DNA of 64,000 bases from Candidatus Vesicomyidisocius sp. Pext_18_S21. GTDB lineage: Bacteria; Pseudomonadota; Gammaproteobacteria; PS1; Pseudothioglobaceae. Each line of letters begins with the position of its first letter. Positions within the stretch are counted from its first letter, which is position 1. Location of the stretch: contig CP072535.1 of the NCBI GenBank assembly GCA_021730165.1, forward strand, positions 575,798-639,797. The letters run 5' to 3'. Shown piece after piece: positions 19,223-27,501 of this stretch. A program made the position numbers and the translations under genes. Below the pieces are notes generated by a model, which was given only the letters and a program-made list of their open reading frames with translations, was not told where the DNA came from and made no database searches.

Positions 19223-20004
19223 ATTTTTTCCTTTTTAATATATGCTTTTCGTAATAGAGAAGTACCGACTACTATCATAGGTAAGCTTAATAATTGTCCC
19301 ATAGTAACCCAACCAAAAGCCAAGTAACCTAACTGCTCATCTGGCAATCGAATAAACTCAATTATAAATCTAAATAAACCATAAAAAATTAAAAATAATG
19401 CTGAAATTGACATGGATGGACGCAATTTATTGCTAAATATCCAAAGAATAACAAATAAAATTAAACCTTCTAAAAACGCTTCAACCAATTGTGATGGATA
19501 TCGACTTACATTTTGTTGTTCAATATACATACCAAATGGACTGGTAGTTATTTGACCCCAAAGTTCACTATTAATAAAATTACCTATTCTACCAAGACCT
19601 AGTCCTAAAGGCACAAGTGGGGCTACAAAATCCATTGTAGTAAAAAAAGTTTTATTATATTTTCGATTAAATAAAACCATTGCTAACAACACACCCAAAA
19701 AACCACCGTGAAACGACATGCCACCATCTTGAATGGCGAAAATTAACAAAGGATCCGATAAAAAATTCAAAAAATTATAAAACAACATATATCCCAAACG
19801 ACCACCGCTAACCACACCAATTGCACCATAAAAAATTAAATCTTCAATTTGTTGAGTATCCCAGTTGTTAAGCTGCTTTTGCTTAGCACGATAATTAGCC
19901 AATAAATAAGCCACGAAAAAAGCCATTAAATACATCACTCCATACCAATAGATTTGTACAAAACCTAAATCTAGTGCAATTGGATTAATAATTGGATAGG
20001 TCAT
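19219..20004 (-). CDS. lgt: prolipoprotein diacylglyceryl transferase
   Basis: Lgt attaches diacylglycerol to the lipobox cysteine of prolipoproteins in the inner membrane; LspA (47.7 kb) then cuts the signal peptide. I start it at the ATG at 20004 ([14 protein letters not shown]), which matches the usual N-terminus; the longer frame would run into the tRNA-Arg gene. An ATG at 20013 is also possible. The signature [13 protein letters not shown] lies near residues 135-150, and seven membrane helices can be drawn. It is coupled to thyA. Confidence 0.95.
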   Translation of the reverse strand: MTYPIINPIALDLGFVQIYWYGVMYLMAFFVAYLLANYRAKQKQLNNWDTQQIEDLIFYGAIGVVSGGRLGYMLFYNFLNFLSDPLLIFAIQDGGMSFHGGFLGVLLAMVLFNRKYNKTFFTTMDFVAPLVPLGLGLGRIGNFINSELWGQITTSPFGMYIEQQNVSRYPSQLVEAFLEGLILFVILWIFSNKLRPSMSISALFLIFYGLFRFIIEFIRLPDEQLGYLAFGWVTMGQLLSLPMIVVGTSLLRKAYIKKEKM

Positions 20005-20019
20005 ATTTATCATTCCTGA

Positions 20020-20096
20020 TGGTACGCTCGAGGTGATTCGAACACCCGACATTTAGCTTCGGAGGCTAATACTCTATCCAACTGAGCTACGAGCGT
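20020..20096 (-). tRNA. tRNA-Arg (anticodon CCG)
   Basis: The minus strand folds as a full cloverleaf. The acceptor stem is ACGCTCG with CGAGCGT, the D arm is GCTC...GAGT, the anticodon stem is TTAGC/GCTAA with loop CTCCGAA (anticodon CCG, reading CGG), and the T loop is TTCGAAT. Discriminator A and the CCA end are encoded at 20020-20023. It lies 15 bp upstream of lgt and downstream of the arsR gene end, on the same strand. Confidence 0.95.
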
Positions 20097-20112
20097 ATAG
20101 ATAATCGTTAAA

Positions 20113-20424
20113 TTAAACCCCTTCAGAACAAAATACTGCTTGTATATTGGACACTAATTTCAGAACCTTTGTATCTTTAATTTTGCATAAAATTTTATTA
20201 CCATCACGCCGAGATTCGACAATATTTTTAGTTCTAAGAATATCAATATGTTGTGAGATGTTAGATTGTGAAGAACCAACTTTATTTACAATCTCTAATA
20301 CAGGTAATTCATCATTCTTCAATGCACATAGAATCTTTAAACGCAATGGATGTGCCATTGCTTTTAAAGCTCTTGTTGCTTTTTCAATATCTTCTTCTTT
20401 TTCTAATAATGCTATTTCACCCAT
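20113..20424 (-). CDS. ArsR/SmtB-family transcription regulator, persulfide-sensor-like
   Basis: The 103-residue protein has the ArsR winged-helix fold: HPLRLKILCAL near residue 25, then recognition helix SSQSNISQHIDILR (51-64), then the wing RRDGNKILCKI. No ELCVCDL metal site is present. Cysteines lie at 33, 80 and 99. The 33-to-99 spacing of 66 equals that of the two sensing cysteines of SqrR (41/107) and BigR (42/108), which respond to sulfane sulfur. This suggests, but does not prove, a sulfide or persulfide regulator in a sulfur oxidiser. It follows the second mlaC-like gene by 6 bp on the same strand. Target promoters are not evident. Confidence 0.88.
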   Translation of the reverse strand: MGEIALLEKEEDIEKATRALKAMAHPLRLKILCALKNDELPVLEIVNKVGSSQSNISQHIDILRTKNIVESRRDGNKILCKIKDTKVLKLVSNIQAVFCSEGV

Positions 20425-20430
20425 AATTAA

Positions 20431-21012
20431 TTAAAGTCTGCCCAACATGCCATAAATACCATATCGTCTAACTTTTATTAGTATCATTTTTTGATAAAAA
20501 TTGATTAAGCTATCATTATTAAATACAATATCAAAAATTTGCCATTGCTTATCCTTATTTTGATGAAATAGCAAATCAAGATAAATACCACCATACGAAG
20601 TATATCTTTTAACTTTAAGTTGTACTGCGATTGCATCACTCATCACTGGTCTAGCAGATATAAATTGAAACGAAGTAGAGTTTACTTGGGATAATCTAGA
20701 TAATAAAGTTCTCATCATATTATCCTTCAATCTATTAACAAAAAACTTAGTCTCTTCTTCGTCCAAGCGATTATTAGTAACCAGAAAAGCTTCATTAGCA
20801 ATGTGGTTAAAATCAAACAGTGGTGCAATCTCTTTTTCGACAAAAAAATTAAGCATTTTTGGCGAATATGCCATTGATATTAACTGATTAAGCTTTACAA
20901 TTGCCGTTTGTATCGCCTGAACTGGTCCACTATCTTGTACTACTTTTTCTGCAGAGGCTCCTAATGAAATAAATATCATCAAAGCTAACAAAATTATATT
21001 TAATCTTCTCAT
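20431..21012 (-). CDS. second MlaC/Ttg2D-like periplasmic protein
   Basis: A homologue of phospholipid carrier MlaC, as at 4.3 kb. I chose the ATG at 21012, which gives a clean signal peptide (RRLNIILLALMIFISLGASA) and 193 residues. The body has the family pattern: EIAPLFDFNHIANEAF (where others have FDF-x-MA/T), a conserved NRLKDNMMRTLLSRL helix, and QWQIFDIVFNNDSLINFYQ, matching the WxVYDV-x(4)-SL motif. It is divergent from ctpA and upstream of the arsR gene. No MlaFEDB components lie nearby. With only one or no transporter visible, which copy serves which complex is unknown. Confidence 0.82.
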   Translation of the reverse strand: MRRLNIILLALMIFISLGASAEKVVQDSGPVQAIQTAIVKLNQLISMAYSPKMLNFFVEKEIAPLFDFNHIANEAFLVTNNRLDEEETKFFVNRLKDNMMRTLLSRLSQVNSTSFQFISARPVMSDAIAVQLKVKRYTSYGGIYLDLLFHQNKDKQWQIFDIVFNNDSLINFYQKMILIKVRRYGIYGMLGRL

Positions 21013-21112
21013 TTTTTCTCCATTTTTTAAAAACAAAACCAAGTAAAATTAAAAAAATAGTATTGGTTTCACAGTATTATATTTAAACTTTTTATAAGTA
21101 AACGATTATATT

Positions 21113-22444
21113 ATGACTTTCTTAAACTTTCTTAAAAATTCACTATTTTTAACACTTTTTTATACAACTTTAGGTATTTATACACCAGCATTAGCTAAAA
21201 ATGATACTGAAGAACAAAAAATAGAAGATTTTTTCAAAGACTTAGAAATATTCACAACTGTTTTTAGTAATATTAAGAAACTATATGTTGATGATGTTGA
21301 TAATAAAAAACTATTTAACTATGCTATTAAAGGCATGGTGAGCGGATTAGACCCACATTCAGCCTACCTTGAACTCAAAGAGCAGAAGAGCTTGCTTGAA
21401 AGTGCTTTAGGTAAATTTGGAGGCCTTGGTATTATTATTAGTATGAAAGATGAAGTTATTCAAGTTATCTCTCCTATTGATGATACACCTGCCTATAAAG
21501 CTGGTATTCAAGCGGGTGATTTAATTGTAAAAATTAACAATAAAGTAGTACGGGGTATGACTTTAGAAGATAGTGTTGAATTGATGCGCGGCAAAGCAGG
21601 TACCAATATTCAAATTACCATTGTGCGTAAAAATAAAAAACCATTTGTTGTTGATATTATTAGAGAAATAATTACTATTATTTCGGTTAAAGGATATTTA
21701 TTGGAAAAAAATATTGGATACATACGCATCTCTAGCTTCCAAAACCCAACAGCACAACTACTCAAACAAATTTTTAATGACTTAGTTAAGGAAAATAATA
21801 CCCAACTCAGTTCATTAATTATTGATTTAAGAAACAACCCTGGCGGTGTTCTTAATAGTGCAGTCGATGTGTCAAATTTGTTTCTTGATAAAAAAGGTTT
21901 AGTAGTTTATACCAAAGGTAGAATTCCAATTTCAAACCTTAAATTTAAAATTAAATCAGGTGATATTATGCAAGGATTACCTATTGTTGTACTAATTAAT
22001 GAAGGTTCTGCCTCTGCATCGGAAATTGTTGCAGGTGCATTACAAGACCATAAAAGAGCTATTATTATGGGTACTACTTCGTTTGGAAAAGGCTCAGTTC
22101 AAACAATTCTTGAATCTCAAAACGGTCACGGACTTAAACTTACAACTGCCAGATATTACACCCCAAATGGGCGTTCTATTCAAGCCAAAGGTATTGTTCC
22201 TGATATTAAACTAAAAAATATTAATCTTCAAAATGAAATAGAAAAATCAATAATCGAGACTAAAGAAAAAAACCTTGATGGTCATTTAGAAGTTGAAAAT
22301 TCTTCTAAAGAAATATTAAGCATCCAAAAACAAAACAAAACAAAACAAAACAAAACAATCATTAAAAAATTAGAAAAAGATTATTTTATACATGAAGCTA
22401 AGAATTTATTAAAAGCTTTAACAATTATAAATAATCAGAAATAA
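21113..22444 (+). CDS. ctpA: C-terminal processing protease, S41 family
   Basis: CtpA/Prc-type proteases cut C-terminal tails of periplasmic proteins. The 443-residue product has a signal peptide (to about residue 27, TPALA), a PDZ domain near 95-180 (GGLGIIISMKDEVIQVI), and the peptidase core with DLRNNPGGVL. The catalytic serine is in NEGSASASEIVAGAL (about 300), with the lysine in SFGKGSVQT (about 325). The C-terminus beyond residue 370 is a low-complexity Lys/Gln/Asn tail containing a short KQNKTKQNKT repeat. It is divergent from the mlaC-like/arsR pair. Confidence 0.94.
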   Translation: MTFLNFLKNSLFLTLFYTTLGIYTPALAKNDTEEQKIEDFFKDLEIFTTVFSNIKKLYVDDVDNKKLFNYAIKGMVSGLDPHSAYLELKEQKSLLESALGKFGGLGIIISMKDEVIQVISPIDDTPAYKAGIQAGDLIVKINNKVVRGMTLEDSVELMRGKAGTNIQITIVRKNKKPFVVDIIREIITIISVKGYLLEKNIGYIRISSFQNPTAQLLKQIFNDLVKENNTQLSSLIIDLRNNPGGVLNSAVDVSNLFLDKKGLVVYTKGRIPISNLKFKIKSGDIMQGLPIVVLINEGSASASEIVAGALQDHKRAIIMGTTSFGKGSVQTILESQNGHGLKLTTARYYTPNGRSIQAKGIVPDIKLKNINLQNEIEKSIIETKEKNLDGHLEVENSSKEILSIQKQNKTKQNKTIIKKLEKDYFIHEAKNLLKALTIINNQK

Positions 22445-22755
22445 AAATTACATTTCCTATTGTAAACCAAAAAAAATTAATGTGAGTAAAATCATGATAG
22501 CTATTAAATTCAATATAGCACCAATTACTTATTGTTATCGTCATAACCATTAGTGCAACGATAGATTACGCTGTATATCAATATAAACCTAATTATTCTA
22601 ATATGAATACCATGTATTATTTCAATATTTTTCACACAAGGTATGATCTTTAAACAATTATTTTTATAAATATAAAACTAAATAGAGTGGAAAAGTTTTA
22701 AATAAGATGTAATTTACTATGAAAAATTAGTTATTTCTTATATCTACTTAAACTA

Positions 22756-22938
22756 GTGAAGGCTAAAAAAACGTTAATTAATATAGCTAAAAGTTAAAAA
22801 CTAGCTCGTGAATTGAATAAATTAGTTAGAAAAGATCCTTCTATAAAACAGTCTGGACTCTGAAAAAAACATTATAACAACAGTATCAAACAAAATAAAC
22901 CACGTATTTTAAAACTAATACAAGCTTTCTTTAAATAA
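22756..22938 (+). pseudogene. relic of an unidentified basic protein
   Basis: Sixty in-frame codons from GTG 22756 to TAA 22938 read as a coherent basic, helical sequence (KAKKTLINIAK, then LARELNKLVRKDPSIKQSG, then NKPRILKLIQAFFK), broken by a TAA after codon 13 and a TGA near codon 35. Codon composition looks coding. I cannot name the family. The remainder of the gap 22445-23014 between ctpA and lepB shows nothing I can identify. Confidence 0.4.
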
Positions 22939-23014
22939 AAAAATCTCAAAAAATGAAATCAAATAGAAATCAGCAATCAATGGATAAATTAAATAATATT
23001 CTCAATTAGATTAA

Positions 23015-23899
23015 TTAATCAAAACTACCGATTCTATCAAGTTTTAAAGATTTATCCCAGTGCATCCAAATACCAAATGCTTTGCCAATAATATACGATT
23101 CTGGCACAAAACCCCAAAAACGAGAATCACTGCTACGAGCACGATTATCGCCCATCACAAAATAATGTTCTTCTGGTACAATTAGTTTTATACCTTTAGA
23201 AGAGTATTTTGGATCTAGTAAAATATTATGAGGGTTATTATTTAATAATTCACGCTTATTCTTAAATCCTGTCATAGCTGAACCAGACTCAATACCTTGA
23301 TATATACCAATATTTTCACTAATAATCTTTACACCATTGACATACAAATTATCCGCATGATAAACTATCTTATCTCCCGGGATGCCAATAACGCGCTTAA
23401 TAAAATCAGCACCCTGATATCTTAAATTATTTTCATAATTAGGATATCTAAATACAATAACATCACCCCTTTCAGGCTTTGAAAATTCAATAATTTTTTT
23501 ATTTAATATTGGAATACTCACACCATAATTAAACTTCGAAACCAAAATAAAATCACCTGTTAATAAGGTTGGCATCATTGAGTTAGAAGGAATTCTAAAA
23601 GGTTCAATAACAAAACCTCGAAGTACAAATACCAATAATAATACTGGGAAAAACTCAGCTGACCATTGAACTATTTTAGGACGATTTAAATATTTTTCAG
23701 ATTTCTTAAAACGTAAAAATAAGAAAAAATAAATAAATCTCCCTAAAGTTGGTCTCTTCTTTTTACTTGTAATTGATGTTGTTGTATGATTAAAAAATAA
23801 TTGATCAATAGTCACGATAATAAAAGCTAATACCAAAAACAAAACCAAAAATGAAGAAACATCCCATGCAAAAAAAGAAGAAGCGTTTTCAATTGTCAT
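23015..23899 (-). CDS. lepB: signal peptidase I
   Basis: LepB removes signal peptides of exported proteins at the inner membrane. The 294-residue protein has two N-terminal membrane segments (about 15-36 and 82-97). The catalytic serine is S107 in PSNSMMPTL, the general-base lysine K168 in DFIKRVIGIPGD, and the GDNRARSSDSRFWGFVP box is near 250. It is separated from lepA, its usual neighbour, and is divergent from the dsrC-like gene. Confidence 0.96.
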   Translation of the reverse strand: MTIENASSFFAWDVSSFLVLFLVLAFIIVTIDQLFFNHTTTSITSKKKRPTLGRFIYFFLFLRFKKSEKYLNRPKIVQWSAEFFPVLLLVFVLRGFVIEPFRIPSNSMMPTLLTGDFILVSKFNYGVSIPILNKKIIEFSKPERGDVIVFRYPNYENNLRYQGADFIKRVIGIPGDKIVYHADNLYVNGVKIISENIGIYQGIESGSAMTGFKNKRELLNNNPHNILLDPKYSSKGIKLIVPEEHYFVMGDNRARSSDSRFWGFVPESYIIGKAFGIWMHWDKSLKLDRIGSFD

Positions 23900-23969
23900 A
23901 ATAAAAATAAGAAAATTAACAAAAGGTATTATTATATAATGATTACATTTTTAATTGTATGGAGAAGAA

Positions 23970-24296
23970 ATGATATTAGCTGATTTAGAAAGAGATAATA
24001 ATGGTTACCTAATAGATCTTAACGAATGGAATGAGAGCATTGCAGTAGAATTTTCAAAAGAAGAAGGAATTACCTTAACAGATGATAGCTTCAAATTAAT
24101 TAATTTTTTACGCAATGAATATATCAATAACAATGCTAACCAACCTAATGAACGTAATATGGTTAAAGGTTTAAAAGATGATTGGAAGGGTAAGTTAAGC
24201 ACTAAAGAATTATATGTATTATTTCCAAAAGGTCCTGCTAAGCAAGCAGGAAAAATTGCTGGACTACCTGAAACTAAACGAAAAGGTGGTTATTAA
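23970..24296 (+). CDS. DsrC/TusE-family protein lacking both redox cysteines
   Basis: DsrC carries sulfur as a trisulfide between its two C-terminal cysteines during dissimilatory sulfur metabolism; TusE is the tRNA-thiolation homologue. This 108-residue protein has the family fold: ending LFPKGPAKQAGKIAGLPET followed by KRKGGY. In DsrC the G in KQAG is a cysteine and the last-but-one residue is the second cysteine; both are absent here, so sulfur relay by the known mechanism is not possible. Similar cysteine-free paralogues occur in sulfur oxidisers and may be regulatory. I chose ATG 23970 because GGAGAAG precedes it; a TTG at 23955 is possible. Confidence 0.9.
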   Translation: MILADLERDNNGYLIDLNEWNESIAVEFSKEEGITLTDDSFKLINFLRNEYINNNANQPNERNMVKGLKDDWKGKLSTKELYVLFPKGPAKQAGKIAGLPETKRKGGY

Positions 24297-24943
24297 TTCC
24301 TCTTCTATCAAAAATAAAAAATCTGATATTGATTAAGGATTTTTTTCATTTGATTGTTAATTAGTAACAGTATCAAAAATTTGATCTACATAAAGCCTAT
24401 TAATGATATTTTTGGTAAAAATTAAGTTAATTTACTATGATTTTAAAATTTATACTTGATTAATATTTTGTTAAATATCTTATCAAACTTTTTAAAAAGT
24501 TGAAAGACTAGATTTAAATCAAGTATAAATATAAACCCACCTTGTAAATTAAAAACAACTGTATCTACAATCAATATCTCTAATATTTTTTACTTATTTT
24601 TAAAATGATAACTATTTCAGTTAAAAGTCAATATTCATTAATTGTAGTATATAAATTATATTAATAATTGATAAAATTAAGATCAAAAATAGATATAAAC
24701 TATTTATACTAAAATTCTTAATATTGAAACTTAGATATACATATATCACTTATTAATAGTGGCTTCAGATAGTTATGTTCTAACTAATAATTAGCAAACT
24801 TATGAAAAAAAATAAGATGATATAACTTAAAATCAATCATATATTTTTTGAAAAATAAAAAGAAGAAGGTTTCTAAATTATTTCCGAAGTTGTTGTGGCA
24901 AAATTAAAACAATTAATTTTAATACGTATTGATATATAACATT
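24297..24943. other. long gap with no recognisable gene
   Basis: About 650 bp of very AT-rich DNA between the dsrC-like gene and the convergent aroA. I read all frames for motifs and found none that I could assign. There is no clear terminator hairpin, tRNA or repeat. It is probably an advanced stage of gene erosion. Confidence 0.4.
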
Positions 24944-26251
24944 TTATGCACTAACTAAGTTAATATTCATTCCCGTTTGGTTTGCAAGTTCAACAAAATT
25001 TGGGAATGAGGTTTGAACATTATCTACATCTTCAATTTCAATAGCATAATGACATCTTAAAGAAGCAACGGCAAATGACATAGAGATGCGGTGATCGTGA
25101 TGAGATTTAATCGTAGAACTAGGTTTTGAAAAAACACCACCTTGGATCTTAATACCATCTTCAAATACTTCATTTTCAATACCAAGAATATTTAAACCAT
25201 CTGCCATCACTTGTATACGATCAGATTCCTTAACTCTTAATTCTTTAGCGTTAGTTAATATAGTTTCACCCTTAGCGCAGCTAGCTGCAATAAAAATAGC
25301 AGGAAACTCATCAATAGCTAATGGTACTAAATCCTTAGGGATACGAATACCTTTTAATTGTGCTGATTGAATACGAATGTTGGCTAATAATTCTCCACCA
25401 ATTACACATTCATTTGATAAACTTAAATTAGCTCCCATTAACTTTAAAATATCAATAATACCTGTTCGTGTTGGGTTAACATTAACACCAAGCAGAGTTA
25501 TATCTGCTTGCGGTGCGATTGATGCTGCTACTATAAAAAATGCAGCTGAAGATATATCGCTTGGTACTTGTATTTTAGTCGCATTTAAATGAGCACCGCC
25601 AGTCAAGCATATTTTATTTTTATTAGTATCTATTCTATAACCTAATCCTTTTAACATGCGTTCAGTGTGGTCTCGTGTAAGGATAGACTCTTTAATACAA
25701 GTTTCGCCTTGTGCATACAAACCTGCTAATAATATACAAGATTTAACTTGTGCTGAAGCTACTGGTAAATCATAATGAATGCCTTTTAATATTTGTCCGC
25801 CTTTAATTTTAATTGGTAATTTTCCATTATTACTTTCAATTAAAGCACCCATTTGAATTAAAGGATTAATAATCCTATCCATTGGCCGCTTTGAAAGCGA
25901 CTCATCGCCATATAATTCACTATCAAATGTTTGTGCCGCTAATATACCAGATATTAAACGAATAGATGTACCAGAGTTTCCAAAATTAAGTGGTACTAAA
26001 GATTTTTTAAGTCCATTAAGACCAACACCATAAATAGTAACATTATCGCCATTACGTTTAATCTTAACCCCCATATTTTGGAAACCTTGTAACGTTGATA
26101 ATACATCTTTTCCCTCTAAAAAACCACTAATTTTAGTAACACCATTGGCTAATGATCCAAGCATAATACTTCTATGGGAAATAGACTTATCACCAGGAAC
26201 TTTTAAATTACCATAGATAGAGTTAGATGGCTTTGCAATAAATTTACTCAT
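24944..26251 (-). CDS. aroA: 3-phosphoshikimate 1-carboxyvinyltransferase (EPSP synthase)
   Basis: AroA joins PEP to shikimate 3-phosphate, the sixth step to chorismate. The 435-residue protein has GDKSISHRSIMLGSLANG at the N-terminus, the PEP site NFGNSGTSIRL, SKRPMDRIINPL and the C-terminal LRVKESDRIQ with HHDHRISMSFAVA. The sequence around NSGTSIRL is of the class II-like EPSP type seen in many gammaproteobacteria. It follows tyrA by 5 bp, in the order tyrA-aroA. Confidence 0.96.
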   Translation of the reverse strand: MSKFIAKPSNSIYGNLKVPGDKSISHRSIMLGSLANGVTKISGFLEGKDVLSTLQGFQNMGVKIKRNGDNVTIYGVGLNGLKKSLVPLNFGNSGTSIRLISGILAAQTFDSELYGDESLSKRPMDRIINPLIQMGALIESNNGKLPIKIKGGQILKGIHYDLPVASAQVKSCILLAGLYAQGETCIKESILTRDHTERMLKGLGYRIDTNKNKICLTGGAHLNATKIQVPSDISSAAFFIVAASIAPQADITLLGVNVNPTRTGIIDILKLMGANLSLSNECVIGGELLANIRIQSAQLKGIRIPKDLVPLAIDEFPAIFIAASCAKGETILTNAKELRVKESDRIQVMADGLNILGIENEVFEDGIKIQGGVFSKPSSTIKSHHDHRISMSFAVASLRCHYAIEIEDVDNVQTSFPNFVELANQTGMNINLVSA

Positions 26252-26256
26252 ATTTT

Positions 26257-27111
26257 TTAACTACTAAACCAATTATCTCGTGCAAACTTAGCTTCTTGAA
26301 ACAGTTTTTCAAGCGCTTCTGCCTTATTATTTTTAATAAGGCTTGATATCTTCTCTAATGTTTTCTGATAACCTTCGATATGCTTAACAATTTCTTTAGA
26401 GTTATTAATACAAATATCACGCCACATTAATGCGTCTGATGAAGCAATACGTGAAAAATCCTTAAAACCCCCTGCTACATAACGACAAGCATATGGATTA
26501 TTACTGATTAAATAATCCATCAATCCATATGCTAACATATGTGGCAAATGAGAGGTCATAGCTAATAAATCATCATGTTTTTTATCAGTCATAATTTCTA
26601 CTTTAGCACCAAGTTCTTTCCACAAATCACTCAATATAGCTATTGTTTGAATATCTGCACTTTCTGTTGGCGTTAAAACAACGCGTTTATGATTAAATAA
26701 TTGAGCATCAACTGCTTCAATACCACTTTTTTCCTTACCAGCAATTGGATGAGCTGGAATAAATTTTGCTGGCATTTGACCAAATACTAATTTTGCGATT
26801 TGTATCACACTACACTTAGTACTGCCAACATCAGAAATAATAACCGATTCATCAATATGAGGTTTAATCATCTCTAAAATACCTTGAAGACTATTTACTG
26901 GCGTTGCAATAATAACCATTTGTACCTGTTTTAGAACTTCTGAGATATCTAAACTATACTCATCAATAATACCCATTTCTTTTGCTTTTATAAGATGTGA
27001 CTCTTGTCTAGAAAAACCAATAACAGTTTTAACCTGATTAGTCTGTTTTAGTCCAGCAACAAAAGATCCACCAATCAACCCAACACCAATAATACAAATT
27101 CTATCTATCAT
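26257..27111 (-). CDS. tyrA: prephenate (arogenate) dehydrogenase
   Basis: TyrA decarboxylates and oxidises prephenate on the way to tyrosine. The 284-residue monofunctional protein begins with the NAD-binding ICIIGVGLIGGSF, and keeps DVGSTKCSVI, FIPAHPIAGKEKSG with the catalytic histidine, and LPHMLAYGLM. It belongs to the pheA-hisC-tyrA-aroA run, where the hisC-type aminotransferase has decayed. That aminotransferase often serves phenylalanine and tyrosine, so another one must act. Confidence 0.95.
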   Translation of the reverse strand: MIDRICIIGVGLIGGSFVAGLKQTNQVKTVIGFSRQESHLIKAKEMGIIDEYSLDISEVLKQVQMVIIATPVNSLQGILEMIKPHIDESVIISDVGSTKCSVIQIAKLVFGQMPAKFIPAHPIAGKEKSGIEAVDAQLFNHKRVVLTPTESADIQTIAILSDLWKELGAKVEIMTDKKHDDLLAMTSHLPHMLAYGLMDYLISNNPYACRYVAGGFKDFSRIASSDALMWRDICINNSKEIVKHIEGYQKTLEKISSLIKNNKAEALEKLFQEAKFARDNWFSS

Positions 27112-27147
27112 AAGACTGATTTTAACGCTTTTAAAAAATCATTTGAA

Positions 27148-27450
27148 CTATTCCAATGTAATACAACTAGTATTCAAGTTCAAATGCTTTATAAGTGATT
27201 TATTTAATTTAAAGCCATTACCATGAAAATAACTGTGAATCTCAAATATAACTTTCTGTATTCTAAGTATAATATCTAAAGAATTTTCTTTAGTAACAAG
27301 CCTAGCGATATATTGTAGTCTTAATTCACTACATAATATAGCAATAAATTTAGCACTTTGGTAAGTTTTTAAAAACTTACCTGTTGAATAAATATTCATA
27401 GTGAAAATCTTTCCAATAAGAAAGAGTTATGTAAATACGAAAAAGAAAAA
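27148..27450 (-). pseudogene. hisC: truncated hisC-type aminotransferase
   Basis: The 83-codon frame (27148-27399) reads like the N-terminus of histidinol-phosphate or aromatic aminotransferase HisC. It contains YSTGKFLKTYQ (for YxPGKPxxxLQ), LQYIARLVTKENSLD (for IxxLASNENPLG) and IHSYFHGNGFKLNKSLIKHL (for YPDGNGFxLKxALAxHL), ending NLNTSCITLE. About 280 residues carrying the PLP lysine are gone. A GGAAAG box lies upstream of its ATG. It sits between pheA and tyrA, the ancestral place. The frame itself is intact, so a short peptide may still be made, but no enzyme. Confidence 0.75.
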
Positions 27451-27501
27451 ATAACCTTATTAAAAATTGATATTTTCATAACCATTAATATAAGAATTAC
27501 C

